The notes below the pieces were generated by a model. The model did no database searches, was not told the DNA's origin, and was given only the letters and a program-made list of their open reading frames with translations. From Chara braunii (taxonomy: Eukaryota > Streptophyta > Charophyceae > Charales > Characeae), in NCBI GenBank assembly GCA_003427395.1, contig BFEA01000444.1, positions 1,293,875 through 1,317,068 on the forward strand: DNA of 23,194 bases, written 5' to 3'. Position numbers and translations under genes: made by a program. The stretch's first letter is position 1; the number at the start of each line of letters is the position of its first letter. This document shows, piece after piece, positions 9,054-18,419 of this stretch.

Positions 9054-9936
9054 ATGTGGGCTGATGAAGCCAAACCGGTACCTTTCCTACCCTCGATGAA
9101 GATTAATGTGGATATCCGAAGGAGGAGAATGAATGAAGCAAAGGGGAAGCAATCCCAGGACCAATTAGCAGCCAAGGTCGGGTATGACTTCGACGAACCA
9201 CCAGAAAGCCCGGGTATGAGAATTTCATCCATTAAGTTTGAGGAAACAGTAAATAACGGAGAGGTCTATATAAGTATCCAAGGCGTCGGCGAGGTCGGCG
9301 AGTGAAGCGAGACGAAGAAAGAGGATCAAGATCAACCTATGACGGATGAGCAAATTGAGTCGCCTAAGTTACCACAATCCCCTACAAAAAGAGCGGCCAA
9401 GAAGTTTCAACTGAAAAGCTCGCTCGACGAAGTCAACTTAAGGGAACCTTTGAGAAGGGTCATGGATATGCCAATCCCTATAACCCTCAAGGAATTCATA
9501 GCAGGTTGTGGCCCAGCGAGGGATGAATTAATAGGCATGATGAAGAAAACTAAAGTAACGCTACCAAAGACAACTTATGGACAACAGAAGGAGGAGGTGA
9601 AAACCTCAGTCCTAACGACACAAAATGAAGAAGGCAAACGAGTAGAGACCAGTGAAGGCGGAAGCGACTACTTTTACGTCCTCGCTAGTGGAAAGCTCAA
9701 CGTCACCGTCAATGGCATAGGGATGGAGTCTATAGTCAACGATGGATCCGAGTCCACCGTTTGTGAGGACAAGGTGGCTAGAAACAATGGGTTAGAGGTA
9801 GACAGGAGCGTAGCTATGACCATGATATCCGCCAACAAACTCAAGCAACCCTCGCTTGGGGTATGCCATAAATCCAAGATTGTAGTCGCTGGAGTTGAGG
9901 TCACTATACCCGTTTTTACAGTTGAGCACTGTTCGT
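9054..9936 (+). pseudogene. Gag-Pol linker and aspartic protease, inactivated
   Basis: Same frame as the end of gag, with a TGA at 9303-9305. A linker (FQLKSSLDEVNLREPLRRV and on) precedes a retropepsin-like domain at about 9650-9936. The expected catalytic triplet D-[ST/D]-G reads N-D-G (AAC at 9738), in the context SIVNDGSESTV, so the first, catalytic Asp is lost. A later VAGVEVTIPVF strand fits the family. The domain is cut after EHCS by an inserted MITE. Its continuation, SSEIILGR, which matches the ILGR end of retropepsins, resumes at about 10406 on the far side. A retropepsin would cleave the polyprotein. Confidence 0.8.
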
Positions 9937-10404
9937 GAGAAAAGGTTAACCGACTCTCCATTTTTCGCCTCAATTTGTAAGAAAACCATAAGGTCATTTT
10001 AAACAAACTTCATACCGATGTATAATGTGCACTTCTTACTAACATATTATAAAAAGTATTAAAAACAAAACAAAAAAACAAAAATAAAAAACATATGAAA
10101 CAACAACCCAAAAGTGCATTTTCATGACATTTTGGCATAAAAACCGTTATCGAATTTTCACAAATTTCACCACTTTTCACAACACAAATTATAATACTCT
10201 AAATGACATCAAATTTGAATTTCACCACTCTTCACAACACAAATTCTAATACTCCAAATGACATCAAATTTGACACACAGAAAGTTTGTCCAAATAAAAA
10301 AACAGGCAAAAAAAAAATTTCAAAAAAACACAAAAAACTCTAAATTCAGGATCATTCATCGTTACCTAGAGCCGAAAAGTGGGGGTTTCCGTTAACCGCT
10401 TGTG
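9937..10404. mobile_element. hAT-like MITE inserted in the protease
   Basis: A 468-bp AT-rich insertion flanked by the exact 8-bp duplication CTGTTCGT (9929-9936 and 10405-10412). Its ends form imperfect inverted repeats of about 40 bp centred on GGTTAAC and TTTTCG (left end 9937-9976, right end near 10365-10404). Removing the insert and one flank copy restores the protease frame into EHCSSEIILGR. It holds no coding frame, so it is non-autonomous. An 8-bp duplication suggests the hAT superfamily; the terminal bases do not give a clear CAGGG signature, so the superfamily is tentative. Confidence 0.85.
10163..10273. repeat. 55-bp tandem duplication inside the MITE
   Basis: Two consecutive copies starting AATTTCACCACT at 10163 and 10218, each ending CATCAAATTTG, with only a few differences. 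Subterminal or internal repeats are common in hAT-type elements. Confidence 0.9.
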
Positions 10405-10405
10405 C

Positions 10406-12323
10406 TGTTCGTCAGAAATAATCCTTGGAAGGACATGGCTGACACAGGTCAACGCCACCACCGAAAATAAGCGGGACGGAAGTTAGACGGTTACCATAGA
10501 CGAACCTCAAGGTAGCAGGGTTACCTTGAAGACCGTGAACGAATTTGACAAGCGTCATAAGATTTCATTGCAAAATAGAGGACGACTAAACACGAGAAGT
10601 TGCCAAATGATATCTGATGACCTCACACTGAGACCTCATAAAGTGAGAGGAAAAAAAATTGACGTTGAGGACCTAGAAATTAAATATGTGGTGGACGGAA
10701 CAGTCTACGCGAAAGAGGCTGACGACGAGGAATTCGGTGGATGTATAAACCTGTCTTTTTTGGAGGAATTCCCCCACACGGCGGGCGAAAGAGATACAAA
10801 ACTATAGCCCAAAAAGTCAAGCTAGCCGTGGTCAGCCGTGATAGGACCGAGGAAATAAGGATCACTGAAGAAGAAATTACTCAGATAATCAAAGAACGAA
10901 AGACCACTGAAGGGCAGAGAAAAACTGAAGACAGGATAAAGGGAATGGATATAGGCGACGAAAATATAACGGAAAAGGAGAGAGAACTCATAATAGAGAC
11001 ATTAAGAGCATGTGACAAGGCAATAGCCTTTTGTGACGGAGAAAGAGGGCGAATAGATCCGCGATATGCTAAGCCTGCAAGAATCTATACAGTCCCTCAT
11101 ATTCCATGGAATGATGCGGGATGGAAGTGTGTGCAAAAGAAAAAGGAGATGATAGTAGACTTTCTGAAGGAGAAGATAAGGACGTTTGTAGCGGAGCCCT
11201 GTGAGAGCGCCTACGCCAATCGGTGGTTCTTCGTAAGGAAATCAAATGGATACAGGACTTACAGAAGACAAATAAGGTCACAGAGAGGGACGTTGTGTCC
11301 ATCCCAAACGAGGATCTCATATCCGAAGGCTCAGTCTGACGCTCAATTTACTCAGTCTGCGACATTTTCTCGGGGTACGATGAGATACCGCTAGACTACC
11401 GAGACCGACATCTAACTGCTATGCATACACCGTTAGGGCTAGTTCAAATGATGGTGGTGCTGATGGGGTGGACTAACGGTGTCGCAGTCTTTCAAAGAGC
11501 GATGATCGTCGTTCTAGGGGAACTCATACCAAACTTGGTAGAGGTTTTTCTGGATGACTTCCCGATCAAAGAACCATACGAGAAAGATGAGACAGAGGTG
11601 AGACCCGGAGTGAGGAAGTTTGTCGCCACCCATGCTGAAGATGTCAAGAAAGTACTAATGAAATTAGAGGACGCGAACCTTACGGTAAGCGGGAGAAAAA
11701 GCAGATGGGCAGTCTCCTCTATAAAGATATTGGGATATATCTGTGACAAGAATGGCAGACGGCCGGACTGGACAAAGTTAGAAAAGCTTATGAATTGGCT
11801 CACTCCCCTACGACACATTACTGATATACGTCAGTTCCTAGGGGTGGTCGGATTCTGGAGGAATATCATAAACGGGTACGCTGGGAAGGTCGAGCCGTTA
11901 AGAAATCTCTTGCGCAAAGGAGTAGAGTGGGAATGGATGAGCGAACAAGAAAATACAGTCAGAACGCTAAAAGATGAGTTTAAGGAAAGAGGTCAAGTCC
12001 TTGGAGTCCCTTACTTCGAAGACGAGGAAAATCGGTCATTCGTGGTATGTACGGATGCGGGACCTGCCTCTGTTGGTGGAGTCTTGGCTCAAAAGGATCA
12101 GGCCGGCAACGAGAGGCCTCTCAGATTCGATAGTAAAACCTTAAACGCCACTGAGAGGAACTACTCACAGTTTAAGAAGGAAGTTCTAGGAGTGCTGCAC
12201 TGTTTAAATATTTTCCGACATTATATTTACGGGCGAAGATTCGTACTGCGGGTCGATCCGACAGCGGCGGCAGTTGTCGTACAAAAAGACTTTTCATTGA
12301 CAGACCCTACAATCATAAGGTGA
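10406..12323 (+). pseudogene. Reverse transcriptase and RNase H, broken
   Basis: Coding resumes after the MITE, runs through a TAG (10484), shifts frame near 10790 and again near 11250, and meets TGA at 11337. RT fingers lie around 11095-11250 (CESAYANRWFFVRK). Motif A reads VCDIFSGYDEI (about 11360), motif B GWTNGVAVFQR, and motif C FLDD (11547-11558), so the three catalytic Asp are present. FLDD instead of YLDD seems normal for this clade. The thumb and connection (FLGVVGFWRNII) lead to RNase H: Asp in CTDAG (12054), Glu in FKKEVL (12180) and Asp in LRVDPT (12255). TGA at 12321 is probably a mutated Trp. RT copies the RNA, and RNase H removes the template. Confidence 0.92.
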
Positions 12324-12839
12324 CTCATGCATGTAAGGATGTTTGACTACGTAGAGGAGCGAATATCCGGGGCTAAGAATTCAGTTGCCGATAGCCTCTC
12401 GCAAATTCCACTAGAAGATGGAGACCTAGGGTCGCCTAGTGGTATTGACAATTTTTTACAAATGGACATCAGTTCCCTAAAAATGCAGCCCAGTGCAGAA
12501 AAAACTTCCTTATTCCTTGAGAATTTATACATTGGCAAGTATCATAAGATAGGGCGGTATCTTATATGTGAAATCGAGTTAGATGACAAGCTTAGGAAGG
12601 AGACTCAACAGTATTGCCTCAAGGCAGGACACCTCTTTAAGAGACTACCTAAAAATGGAATGTCAATGAGAGTGGTCTGTGATGAGGACGAGCACCGGAA
12701 GATAATAGCGGAACTTCACGACGACATCGTCGGAGGACATAGAGGAGTAAAAGGAACTTTTGAAAAAATTAAGAAACTCTACTGGTGGGATGGTTTATAT
12801 AAGGACGTAGAATCATACTGTCTGACAAAAGGGCGGTAG
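12324..12839 (+). pseudogene. RNase H tail and integrase zinc-binding (HHCC) domain, broken
   Basis: In frame with RNase H after the TGA. The first part ends with AKNSVADSLSQIP, the familiar end of RNase H in Ty3 pol (usually ADALSR). The integrase N-terminal domain follows: the two His (131 and 138 of this segment, in LHDDIVGGH) and KKLYWWDGLYKDVESYC. The second half of the HHCC motif is lost: after YCLT the frame runs into KGR and TAG (12837), so the CxxC pair is gone and the reading shifts. The domain normally binds zinc and the LTR ends. Confidence 0.85.
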
Positions 12840-13417
12840 TTAAGTATAAACAGCCCTTGTTCCCTTCCTATCCGACAGCAGTAGGCCAGAAAGTTCACGT
12901 AGTCTTAGTTAAGATGCCCAAGGGAGAAGAAGGGATGAACTACATCATGGACATTAGAGACGACTTGACTGGATTCGTGGAGGCATGGCCACAACGTCAA
13001 AAAACTGGTAAAGCAATTAGTGGATATTTGACTGAATATATCACTCGTTACGGCTGCCTAGGGAAGATCGTCATGGATAGAGGATCGGAGTTTATGGCTA
13101 AGGAAGTCCAAGAATTGCTTCAGAGATCGGGAATACGAGTATCACTATCCACGGCATATCATCCTCAAACTAATGCTCCTGTAGAAAGGGGGCACCAATC
13201 GCTAATCAACGCGCTCGCTAAATGGTGCGAAGGGAAGGAGAAGAACTAGCCGAAGTATATGAGATTCGTCGTCTGGGCAGATAACATTACGGTTCGCTCA
13301 ACTACGGGATACCCGCCCTACACCTTATGGTTCGGACGACATTGTCTCTTACCCATAGAATTTCATATCGACTCTTGGCAGACCATTGACTGGGAAGAAA
13401 TCTCAAGTAGGGAGTAG
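12833..13417 (+). pseudogene. Integrase catalytic core, mutated
   Basis: The frame reopens just after the lost CxxC (AVVKYKQPLFP). The core has D in VMDRGSEF (13076-13078) and E in PVERGH (13184-13186) with exactly 35 residues between them, as in D,D(35)E integrases. The first catalytic Asp is replaced by Val (GTC at 12902) in KVHVVLVKMPKG. TAG stops at 13247-13249 (after EGKEKN) and 13415-13417 interrupt an otherwise continuous frame; the sequence between them (TTGYPPYTLWFGRHCLLP) still matches the family. Integrase would insert the cDNA into the host genome. Confidence 0.92.
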
Positions 13418-14245
13418 TTGCTGGCCAGAAGGATCAAACAAATAGCCGAAACCCTTGAGAACAGCGTCTTAAACACCATAGAGAGGCTAAGGACCCAGAG
13501 AGGAAAAAAGAAAGAAAGATGGGATAAAAATCTTCGGGTCAGGCAAGAAGGGATACCTACGGGGAGCCTAGTCTTGCTCTATGACTCCTCATTAGAGAGA
13601 ACATGGACAGGGAAACTAGCAAACAGATGGATGGGGCCCTACCGAGTGGTCAAAAGACTAGAAGGCGGAGCCTACTTGATAGAGGAATTAGACGGCACAA
13701 GATGGAAGGAACCGGTGTCTGGAGCCCGCTTAAAAGTATTTAAAGATCGAAAAAGGGCTACACCACGTACGAAAAAAGCTAAGAAGAAGGATGAGGTTGA
13801 TAAGCACCCAGAAAAGGGTAAGAAAAAGGATGAACACTTAGAACAACCTACCGCAACACCCACTTCTCAAGTAGGGGAGACCTCTAATCAGCACTTAGAA
13901 CAACCTACGACAATATCCACTTCCGAAGTAGGGGAGTCCTGTAAGCGACCCTTGAAAAGGAGACAAGAGAAATTCCTAGGGGTCCGAGGTAACCAACGAA
14001 AAAACACAAAGAAAAGGAAGGACGAGATCGTCAAGTTGGCTGCGACAAAAAGACAGAGAAAGCGTAAGATTAAAAAAAACGTCAGAAATGTGCAGACCAT
14101 AGAAAAAAGGGAAAACAAACACTGCCGACAGGATAGACGCAGCGGAGCAAAGAAACGCTTAAGGATTAAAAAGACGACAACTAAGAAAAAACGAAGCAAA
14201 AATGAAAAGAGAAAGAAAGGCGTCCGGGCAAGACAGAGAGGATGA
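13418..14245 (+). pseudogene. Integrase C-terminus: GPY/F module and long basic tail
   Basis: Same frame as the catalytic core, open for 275 codons to TGA 14245. Residues 1-40 are a helical basic segment. The GPY/F module is at about residues 46-110 (SLVLLYDSSLE, then NRWMGPYRVVKRLEGGAYLI and ARLKVF). Beyond residue 111 there is no chromodomain. In its place is a tail of about 165 residues, mostly Lys and Arg, with a tandem 19-residue repeat (HLEQPT, then VGE; DNA period 57 bp, at 13835 and 13892). Such a tail could bind DNA or carry nuclear-localisation signals; this is inference. The frame is cleaner than the rest of pol. Confidence 0.85.
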
Positions 14246-14350
14246 TCTTGGGTTGATGGGTAGAGATTAGGAGTCAGCAATTTTCCATATCTTTCCTTCA
14301 TACACCAAGATCGCTCGCTGAGGACGTCGAGAATGGGGGGGGGGGGCTGC
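14246..14350 (+). promoter_or_regulatory. 3' untranslated stretch and polypurine tract
   Basis: Non-coding sequence from the end of integrase to the 3' LTR. A purine run ending in twelve G (14335-14346) lies four bases before the LTR start and is the likely primer for plus-strand DNA synthesis. GATCTTGG (14243) and CCAAGATC (14306) form a short inverted repeat. Confidence 0.7.
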
Positions 14351-16408
14351 TGTCGGGCGGCTCCAACCCTACGCCACCCTTTACTTCCTTTGTAAGCACG
14401 CGTGACAAGATCCTTGCTTGACAATATCCTACCTGACCGGGGCTCACCGACCATGCGGCGGATGGGGCTCACCGACAATGCGTTGCATCGACGCTACGAA
14501 CAGGGGGCTACCGACATTTACCGACCATGCGGCGGATCGACGCTACGAACAGGGGGCTACTGACATTTGCCGACCATGTGACGGATTGACACTACGAAGG
14601 GCGGCGGATGGCACTCAAGACTCGAGGGGGCCCGGACAACATGAGACGCAGGGTGGGACTGGCTTTTCCGAGGGGGCCCTGATTGATTTTTCTTCAAGGG
14701 GCAGTACCACTAGGGTGTGGGGACCGCCTAGGCCCGAATAGGCCTGGGACAGGCTCGGGAGTAGCCTCGGTACCAGGGCGCTGCAAAGGGCCCAGTTCCC
14801 GACAGGGAGGCCCCTTTCGTCGGGAACTTTTCGAGGCCTGGGACAGGCTCGAGAGTAGCCTCGGTACCAGCGCATGCTCGCGCATTTGCGGGGAAAGACG
14901 GGGAAGCGCCGCACGTTACTGCGCGCGTCCGCGCACTTGCGGGATCAGACGGGGAAACATCGCGCGCTACTGCGCGCGCCCACATACCCGCGGGATCGGA
15001 CCAGCGAGCACCGTGCGCTAGCGCGCGCATACTCACGCATTCGTGGCGACATACGGGGAAGCGCCGCACGTCACTGCGTGCGACCTCACACCTATGGGAT
15101 CGGACGGGGAAGCACCACCTACTATTGCGAACACCCGCGCACTTGTGGGACAGACGAAGGAGCACCGTGCGCTACTGCGCACACACTCGCGCATCTGCGA
15201 GGACGGACGGGGAAGCGCCGCGCGTTACTGCACACGCCCACACACCTACGGGATCGGACTGGAAAGCGCCGCGCGACACTGAGCACGAACGGGCACACCG
15301 CGCCCCTGCAGATACGAACGGGGTCTGCGCGCCGGCAAGGACGAGCAGAGGGGAACACCTGCCCAGCGGCGGGGGAAGCAGCCCAGCGGGTAGGATCAGC
15401 GAGGAGCGCTGGGCAACGAGCTGGGTGAGTTCGCAGTGGATCGGAGGGGCGAGAGCCGGTGCACCCAGACACCACGCAAGACGGCACCTTTGGGCGCGCC
15501 TTCGGATCACCGGGCTGAACGAACTCTCTGATTGGGGTTCAGTTCATCAGGCGCAGCGGGCTCTTTGGACGCGGTTGGGTCATTGGGCGGACGGGCTCCT
15601 TTGGACGTGATCAGACCACTGAGCGCAACGAACCTGTTGGGCGCGATCAGACCACTGAGCGAACAGGGCTTTTGGGCGCAGTTGGAACACCGTACGGAAC
15701 AGGGCTTTGAGGCGTATTCGGGATACTGGGCGGACCAGGCTTTTTGGGGCGCAGTTGGGACACAGGTCGAGACGGGCTCTTTCCGGGGTAACGTGAGCAT
15801 AGACGGGACACTACGGGCGAACACCAACAGGGCGCGCTCAAGAGCACGCGGATGGGCACTATAGGTGCCCCTCTACAAGGCGCATTCCAAGGCTACCGAA
15901 GGGGCACGCTCCAAAGGGGGGGCACTTTCCGAAGAGGCTCTCATCGAAGAGGTACCTTCCGAAGGGACACATCCCGGGCGGGCTCTACGAAGGGGGCTCT
16001 TTCCGAGGAGGCTCGTATCGGAGGAGTACATTTCCACAGAGACACATCCCAATACGACTCCGCAAAGGGGTGCATTTCGAACCAGGCTCTACGAAGGGGG
16101 CCCATTCCGAATACGACTCCGCGAAGGGGCACGTTCTGAAGCAGGCTTTTCGAAGAGGTATTTTTCCGAACTGTTTTTTTTTTGAACAGGTACCTTTGTG
16201 AAGTGGGCCTTCCGAAGAGGTACATCTGAACCGGGCCTTTTGAACAGGTACTTTTGTGAAGCGGGCTTTCCGAAGAGGTGCATCCTGAACTGGGCCTTCC
16301 GAAGCGGCGCACTCCGGACAAGGGAACAGCGAGGAGGTATGGTCACAGTAGACCTCGAGCTCTGGCCCCGATGGGCAAGGGAGGCAACATCTGACACCGA
16401 GAGTTTCA
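14351..16408 (+). repeat. 3' LTR (2058 bp), internally deleted
   Basis: Matches the 5' LTR from TGTCGGGCGG to GAGAGTT-TCA. It lacks the part equal to 1821-2666 of the 5' LTR, including the candidate TATA box, splice donor and much of the 51-52-bp array. A 34-36 bp filler at 14835-14870 takes its place. It has an extra stretch of about 27 bp in the 49-bp array near 14461. Subrepeat arrays sit at about 14871-15300 (51-52 bp), 15545-15780 (36 bp) and 15860-16310 (17-18 bp). Confidence 0.92.
14741..14870 (+). repeat. 36-bp direct repeat flanking the LTR deletion
   Basis: GGCCTGGGACAGGCTCGGGA and the 16 bases after it (14741-14776) recur at 14835-14870 with one mismatch. The second copy sits exactly where the 846-bp segment is missing, so the deletion was probably repaired or bypassed by copying from the upstream site. 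Confidence 0.88.
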
Positions 16409-16412
16409 GTAT

Positions 16413-16511
16413 GCTGGTGTCTCTGCGCAGAGGTGCGAAATTTTGAATCCACTACCTCAGACCACAATGCGCATTGACAACCGCTGTCCGAACCACTGAA
16501 CCACAAGCCAC
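16413..16511 (-). mobile_element. tRNA-like SINE head next to the 3' LTR (candidate)
   Basis: On the minus strand the sequence TGGTTCAGTGGTTCGG (plus 16488-16503) fits the pol III A box of tRNAs. GTGGATTCAAAATTTC (plus 16437-16452) resembles a decayed B box, followed by GCACCTC as at the end of a tRNA T arm. Spacing fits a tRNA-derived SINE. The sequence ends 2-5 bases from the LTR border, so the rest of a SINE body is missing and may have been cut off by the retrotransposon insertion or a rearrangement. A true tRNA is unlikely, because the stems do not pair well. Confidence 0.45.
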
Positions 16512-16845
16512 TTGCTGTTTCCGATTCTCTTAAGAGCAACCATGAAAAACTAAAAGATAGTGCAGGACACCAACCCAATCTCAGAAATAGGGGGGAGTTA
16601 AGGCGAGTACAGAATTAAGTCAGATAGTCCAGTAAGGGCCAAGTTAGGGAAGCTCTTTCTGGCACCCAAGCCTGGGTGAAGAGGCCCATGTTAAGTCGTT
16701 TCTCCTCCCCCCCTTTCAGCTCTTCCAATCATTTTGTCCTCAATGGGACACTGGACCTGTTTTCCAGTAGGTGTAGCTCCCCACCAATAGATGGAGTGAC
16801 CCAACCTGCCTATACTAATCACCCCAGTTGGTATGGCCAGAAGAG

Positions 16846-16850
<5 letters not shown>
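16512..16850. other. Intergenic sequence with one dispersed-block copy, no gene seen
   Basis: Apart from the dispersed block at 16751-16793 I see only short shadow frames. The stretch runs into a poly-A tract, so it could be the 3' part of a retroposed sequence in plus orientation. Confidence 0.5.
16751..16793. repeat. Dispersed block, copy 1
   Basis: CTGGACCTGTTTTCCAGTAG followed by a CTCCCCACCAA ending. The same block occurs at 17028-17069 and 20531-20570 with a few substitutions. Confidence 0.8.
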
Positions 16851-16881
<31 letters not shown>

Positions 16882-16892
16882 CAGCAGCAGCA
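16850..16892. repeat. Poly-A tract followed by (GCA)4
   Basis: Thirty-one A followed by four GCA triplets. It could be the tail of a retroposed sequence in plus orientation or a simple homopolymer. No flanking duplication was found. Confidence 0.9.
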
Positions 16893-16920
16893 GCCATCGG
16901 ACTCGTGTACACTAGGACTT

Positions 16921-17132
16921 ACCTGAGGTTGTCATGTAGGCAATCAACTTAGGCTGCCGAGTAGCTCTACCTGTCAAATATCTTTCATTATAGGTGGGTC
17001 CTGCAACTTGCTGCCAGTACAGACACACGGACCCGTTTTCGAGCAGGTGCTGCTCCCCACCAAAAGATGAAGCCTCTCGGGGAGTGCTAGCGGTGCCTGC
17101 TCCTATCAGCACTCCTAGCATCAGCCTGTTGG
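16921..17132 (-). other. Possible minus-strand exon (weak)
   Basis: On the minus strand a frame of about 65 codons is open (ASSFGGEQHLLENGSVCLYW and on) and ends at CAG followed by GTAAGT (plus 16914-16923), a full consensus splice donor. An AACAG acceptor candidate precedes it near 17132. It contains dispersed-block copy 2, which argues for a repeat rather than a gene. The product is not recognised. Confidence 0.2.
17028..17069. repeat. Dispersed block, copy 2
   Basis: CGGACCCGTTTTCGAGCAGG followed by TGCTGCTCCCCACCAAAAGATG; the second member of the three-copy family. Confidence 0.8.
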
Positions 17133-17900
17133 ATCATGGAAACAATGCCTAGCCACATTTCGATCACGCAGAATGTCCCACTATTCTCAGATGGTCGATT
17201 ACGCAGATCAACAGTTTGAAATGAGTAATATGGCCAAGCGGGATCTCACCCCTGACCACCTTGCCAATGGGAGCAGGCTCCCACAAATCTTTTGTTTTTA
17301 TCTTTTTTACGTGCACAAATCAGTTGCAAGATCAAATTTGCAGTTTTTGTATTTGTCCTGTGACATCACCACAAACCGTAGGCTGTTGTGGAAGCTCTCC
17401 ACGTGGACAATCCCTGTCGAGTGTTTGTTCTCCTTTTTTTTTTTTTTTTTTGAAACACGCCCCTACCAGTGTTAGTGGTGCTGATAACAGCAGACACCAC
17501 TAACACCTGGGGAGAGACTCCATCTATCGTACTGTGCATTCTGATAACAACAAACCATTAATGTGTAGGTCATTCTTGGCAGTACAACGTAATTGCGGTC
17601 CTTACGGATAGCCGCCGACAATACAATTTGTCGATGTTCCCACTGCACATGGATCTATGCACAAGAGCACGCAACTATGAAAAAGGCAAAACGAGCATCA
17701 CAAACGGGCAATGCATCATACACACAAGCACACACCGACAAAGAAAGACTACATCTGATAACTATGAATTCGGCAGCTCTGCTACATCAACTGCTGTGGC
17801 TGTAGGGATGAGGATTGAATACATACATATACTGTGATATACATACACAACTATGGAGAGAAGGTTAACAACAGTCGTGTTTCTCATCACCACATCAGGA
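17133..17900. other. Intergenic, no gene seen
   Basis: Only short unconvincing frames in either strand. It contains a T18 tract (about 17434-17451) and a hairpin (17466-17510). No coding homology is recognised. Confidence 0.55.
17466..17510. repeat. Perfect-looking hairpin, about 14-bp stem
   Basis: CCAGTGTTAGTGG and CCACTAACACCTGG pair as inverted repeats with a single one-base bulge around a loop of about 18 bases. It may be a small transposon relic or a cruciform-forming site. Confidence 0.75.
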
Positions 17901-18081
17901 CACCCTTCGCCACTTCAGGATGCAGCCTGCCTAAACAGGTGGTTTTTAGGGTTTTCGGACCTTTCACCACTTCAGGACCATTCGGGTTTGAAAATCATGA
18001 ATGGTCCTGAAGTGGTGAAAGCTCCGAAGACCCTGAAAACCACCTGTTTAGGCAGGCTGCATCATCAAGTGGTGAAGGGTG
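17901..18081. repeat. Foldback with 83-bp arms
   Basis: Arms at 17901-17983 and 17999-18081 are reverse complements at 77 of 83 positions with no gaps, around a 15-base loop. A transcript would form a long near-perfect double-stranded hairpin. No target duplication is evident. Confidence 0.93.
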
Positions 18082-18306
18082 GTTTTCATGGTCTTCGGAC
18101 CTTTCACCACTTCAGGACTATTCAGGATTTTCAGACTGCCAAAAACTCTCATTTTCAGACTGCCCAAAACTCTCACTTGACCACTTCACGACACCCTTCA
18201 CCACTCCAGGATGCAGCCTGCCTAAACAGGTGGTTTTCAGGGTTTTCCGACCTTTCACCACTTCAGGACCATTCATGATTTTTAGACTGCCCAAAACTCT
18301 CACTTC
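18082..18306. repeat. Direct copies of the foldback arm
   Basis: A partial copy (18090-18180) and a fuller copy (18190-18306) repeat the left arm in direct orientation. Both extend into a shared tail, AGACTGCCCAAAACTCTCAC. The block thus holds four related segments, one inverted. Confidence 0.85.
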
Positions 18307-18419
18307 AGAATTTTCATTCCTGAATTTTCAGCTATCCGATAATCGCTTGTGCAGCTATGGCAACAACAGGGGATAAACATTAGCAAAAGTCAATACCAAT
18401 CACTGACAAACATGAAAAT

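Larger units (their letters stand above)
1361..16408 (+). mobile_element. Ty3/Gypsy LTR retrotransposon, degenerate, with very long LTRs
   Basis: Two direct LTRs start with the same TGTCGGGCGG (1361 and 14351) and end near CA (4203 and 16408). Between them lie gag, protease, RT, RNase H and integrase relics in the order that defines Ty3/Gypsy (Metaviridae). A G-rich polypurine tract sits just before the 3' LTR. I counted 14 differences in 300 aligned LTR positions (3601-3900 against 15806-16105), 10 of them transitions. No convincing target-site duplication is seen (left flank GCCGG, right flank GTATG), so the flanks may have been rearranged. No clear tRNA primer binding site follows 4203. 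The element cannot be autonomous. Confidence 0.93.

Noticed and set aside
9337-10420. The 14-bp near-repeat CTGTTCGTGAGAAA and CTGTTCGTCAGAAA as a 14-bp target duplication
   Set aside because: Only CTGTTCGT is exact; the rest is better explained as element terminus resembling the target, and 14 bp would be unusual for a DNA transposon.
13888-14478. 196-codon minus-strand open frame with hydrophobic runs
   Set aside because: Antisense shadow of the Lys-rich integrase tail (AAA/AAG read backwards gives Phe/Leu).
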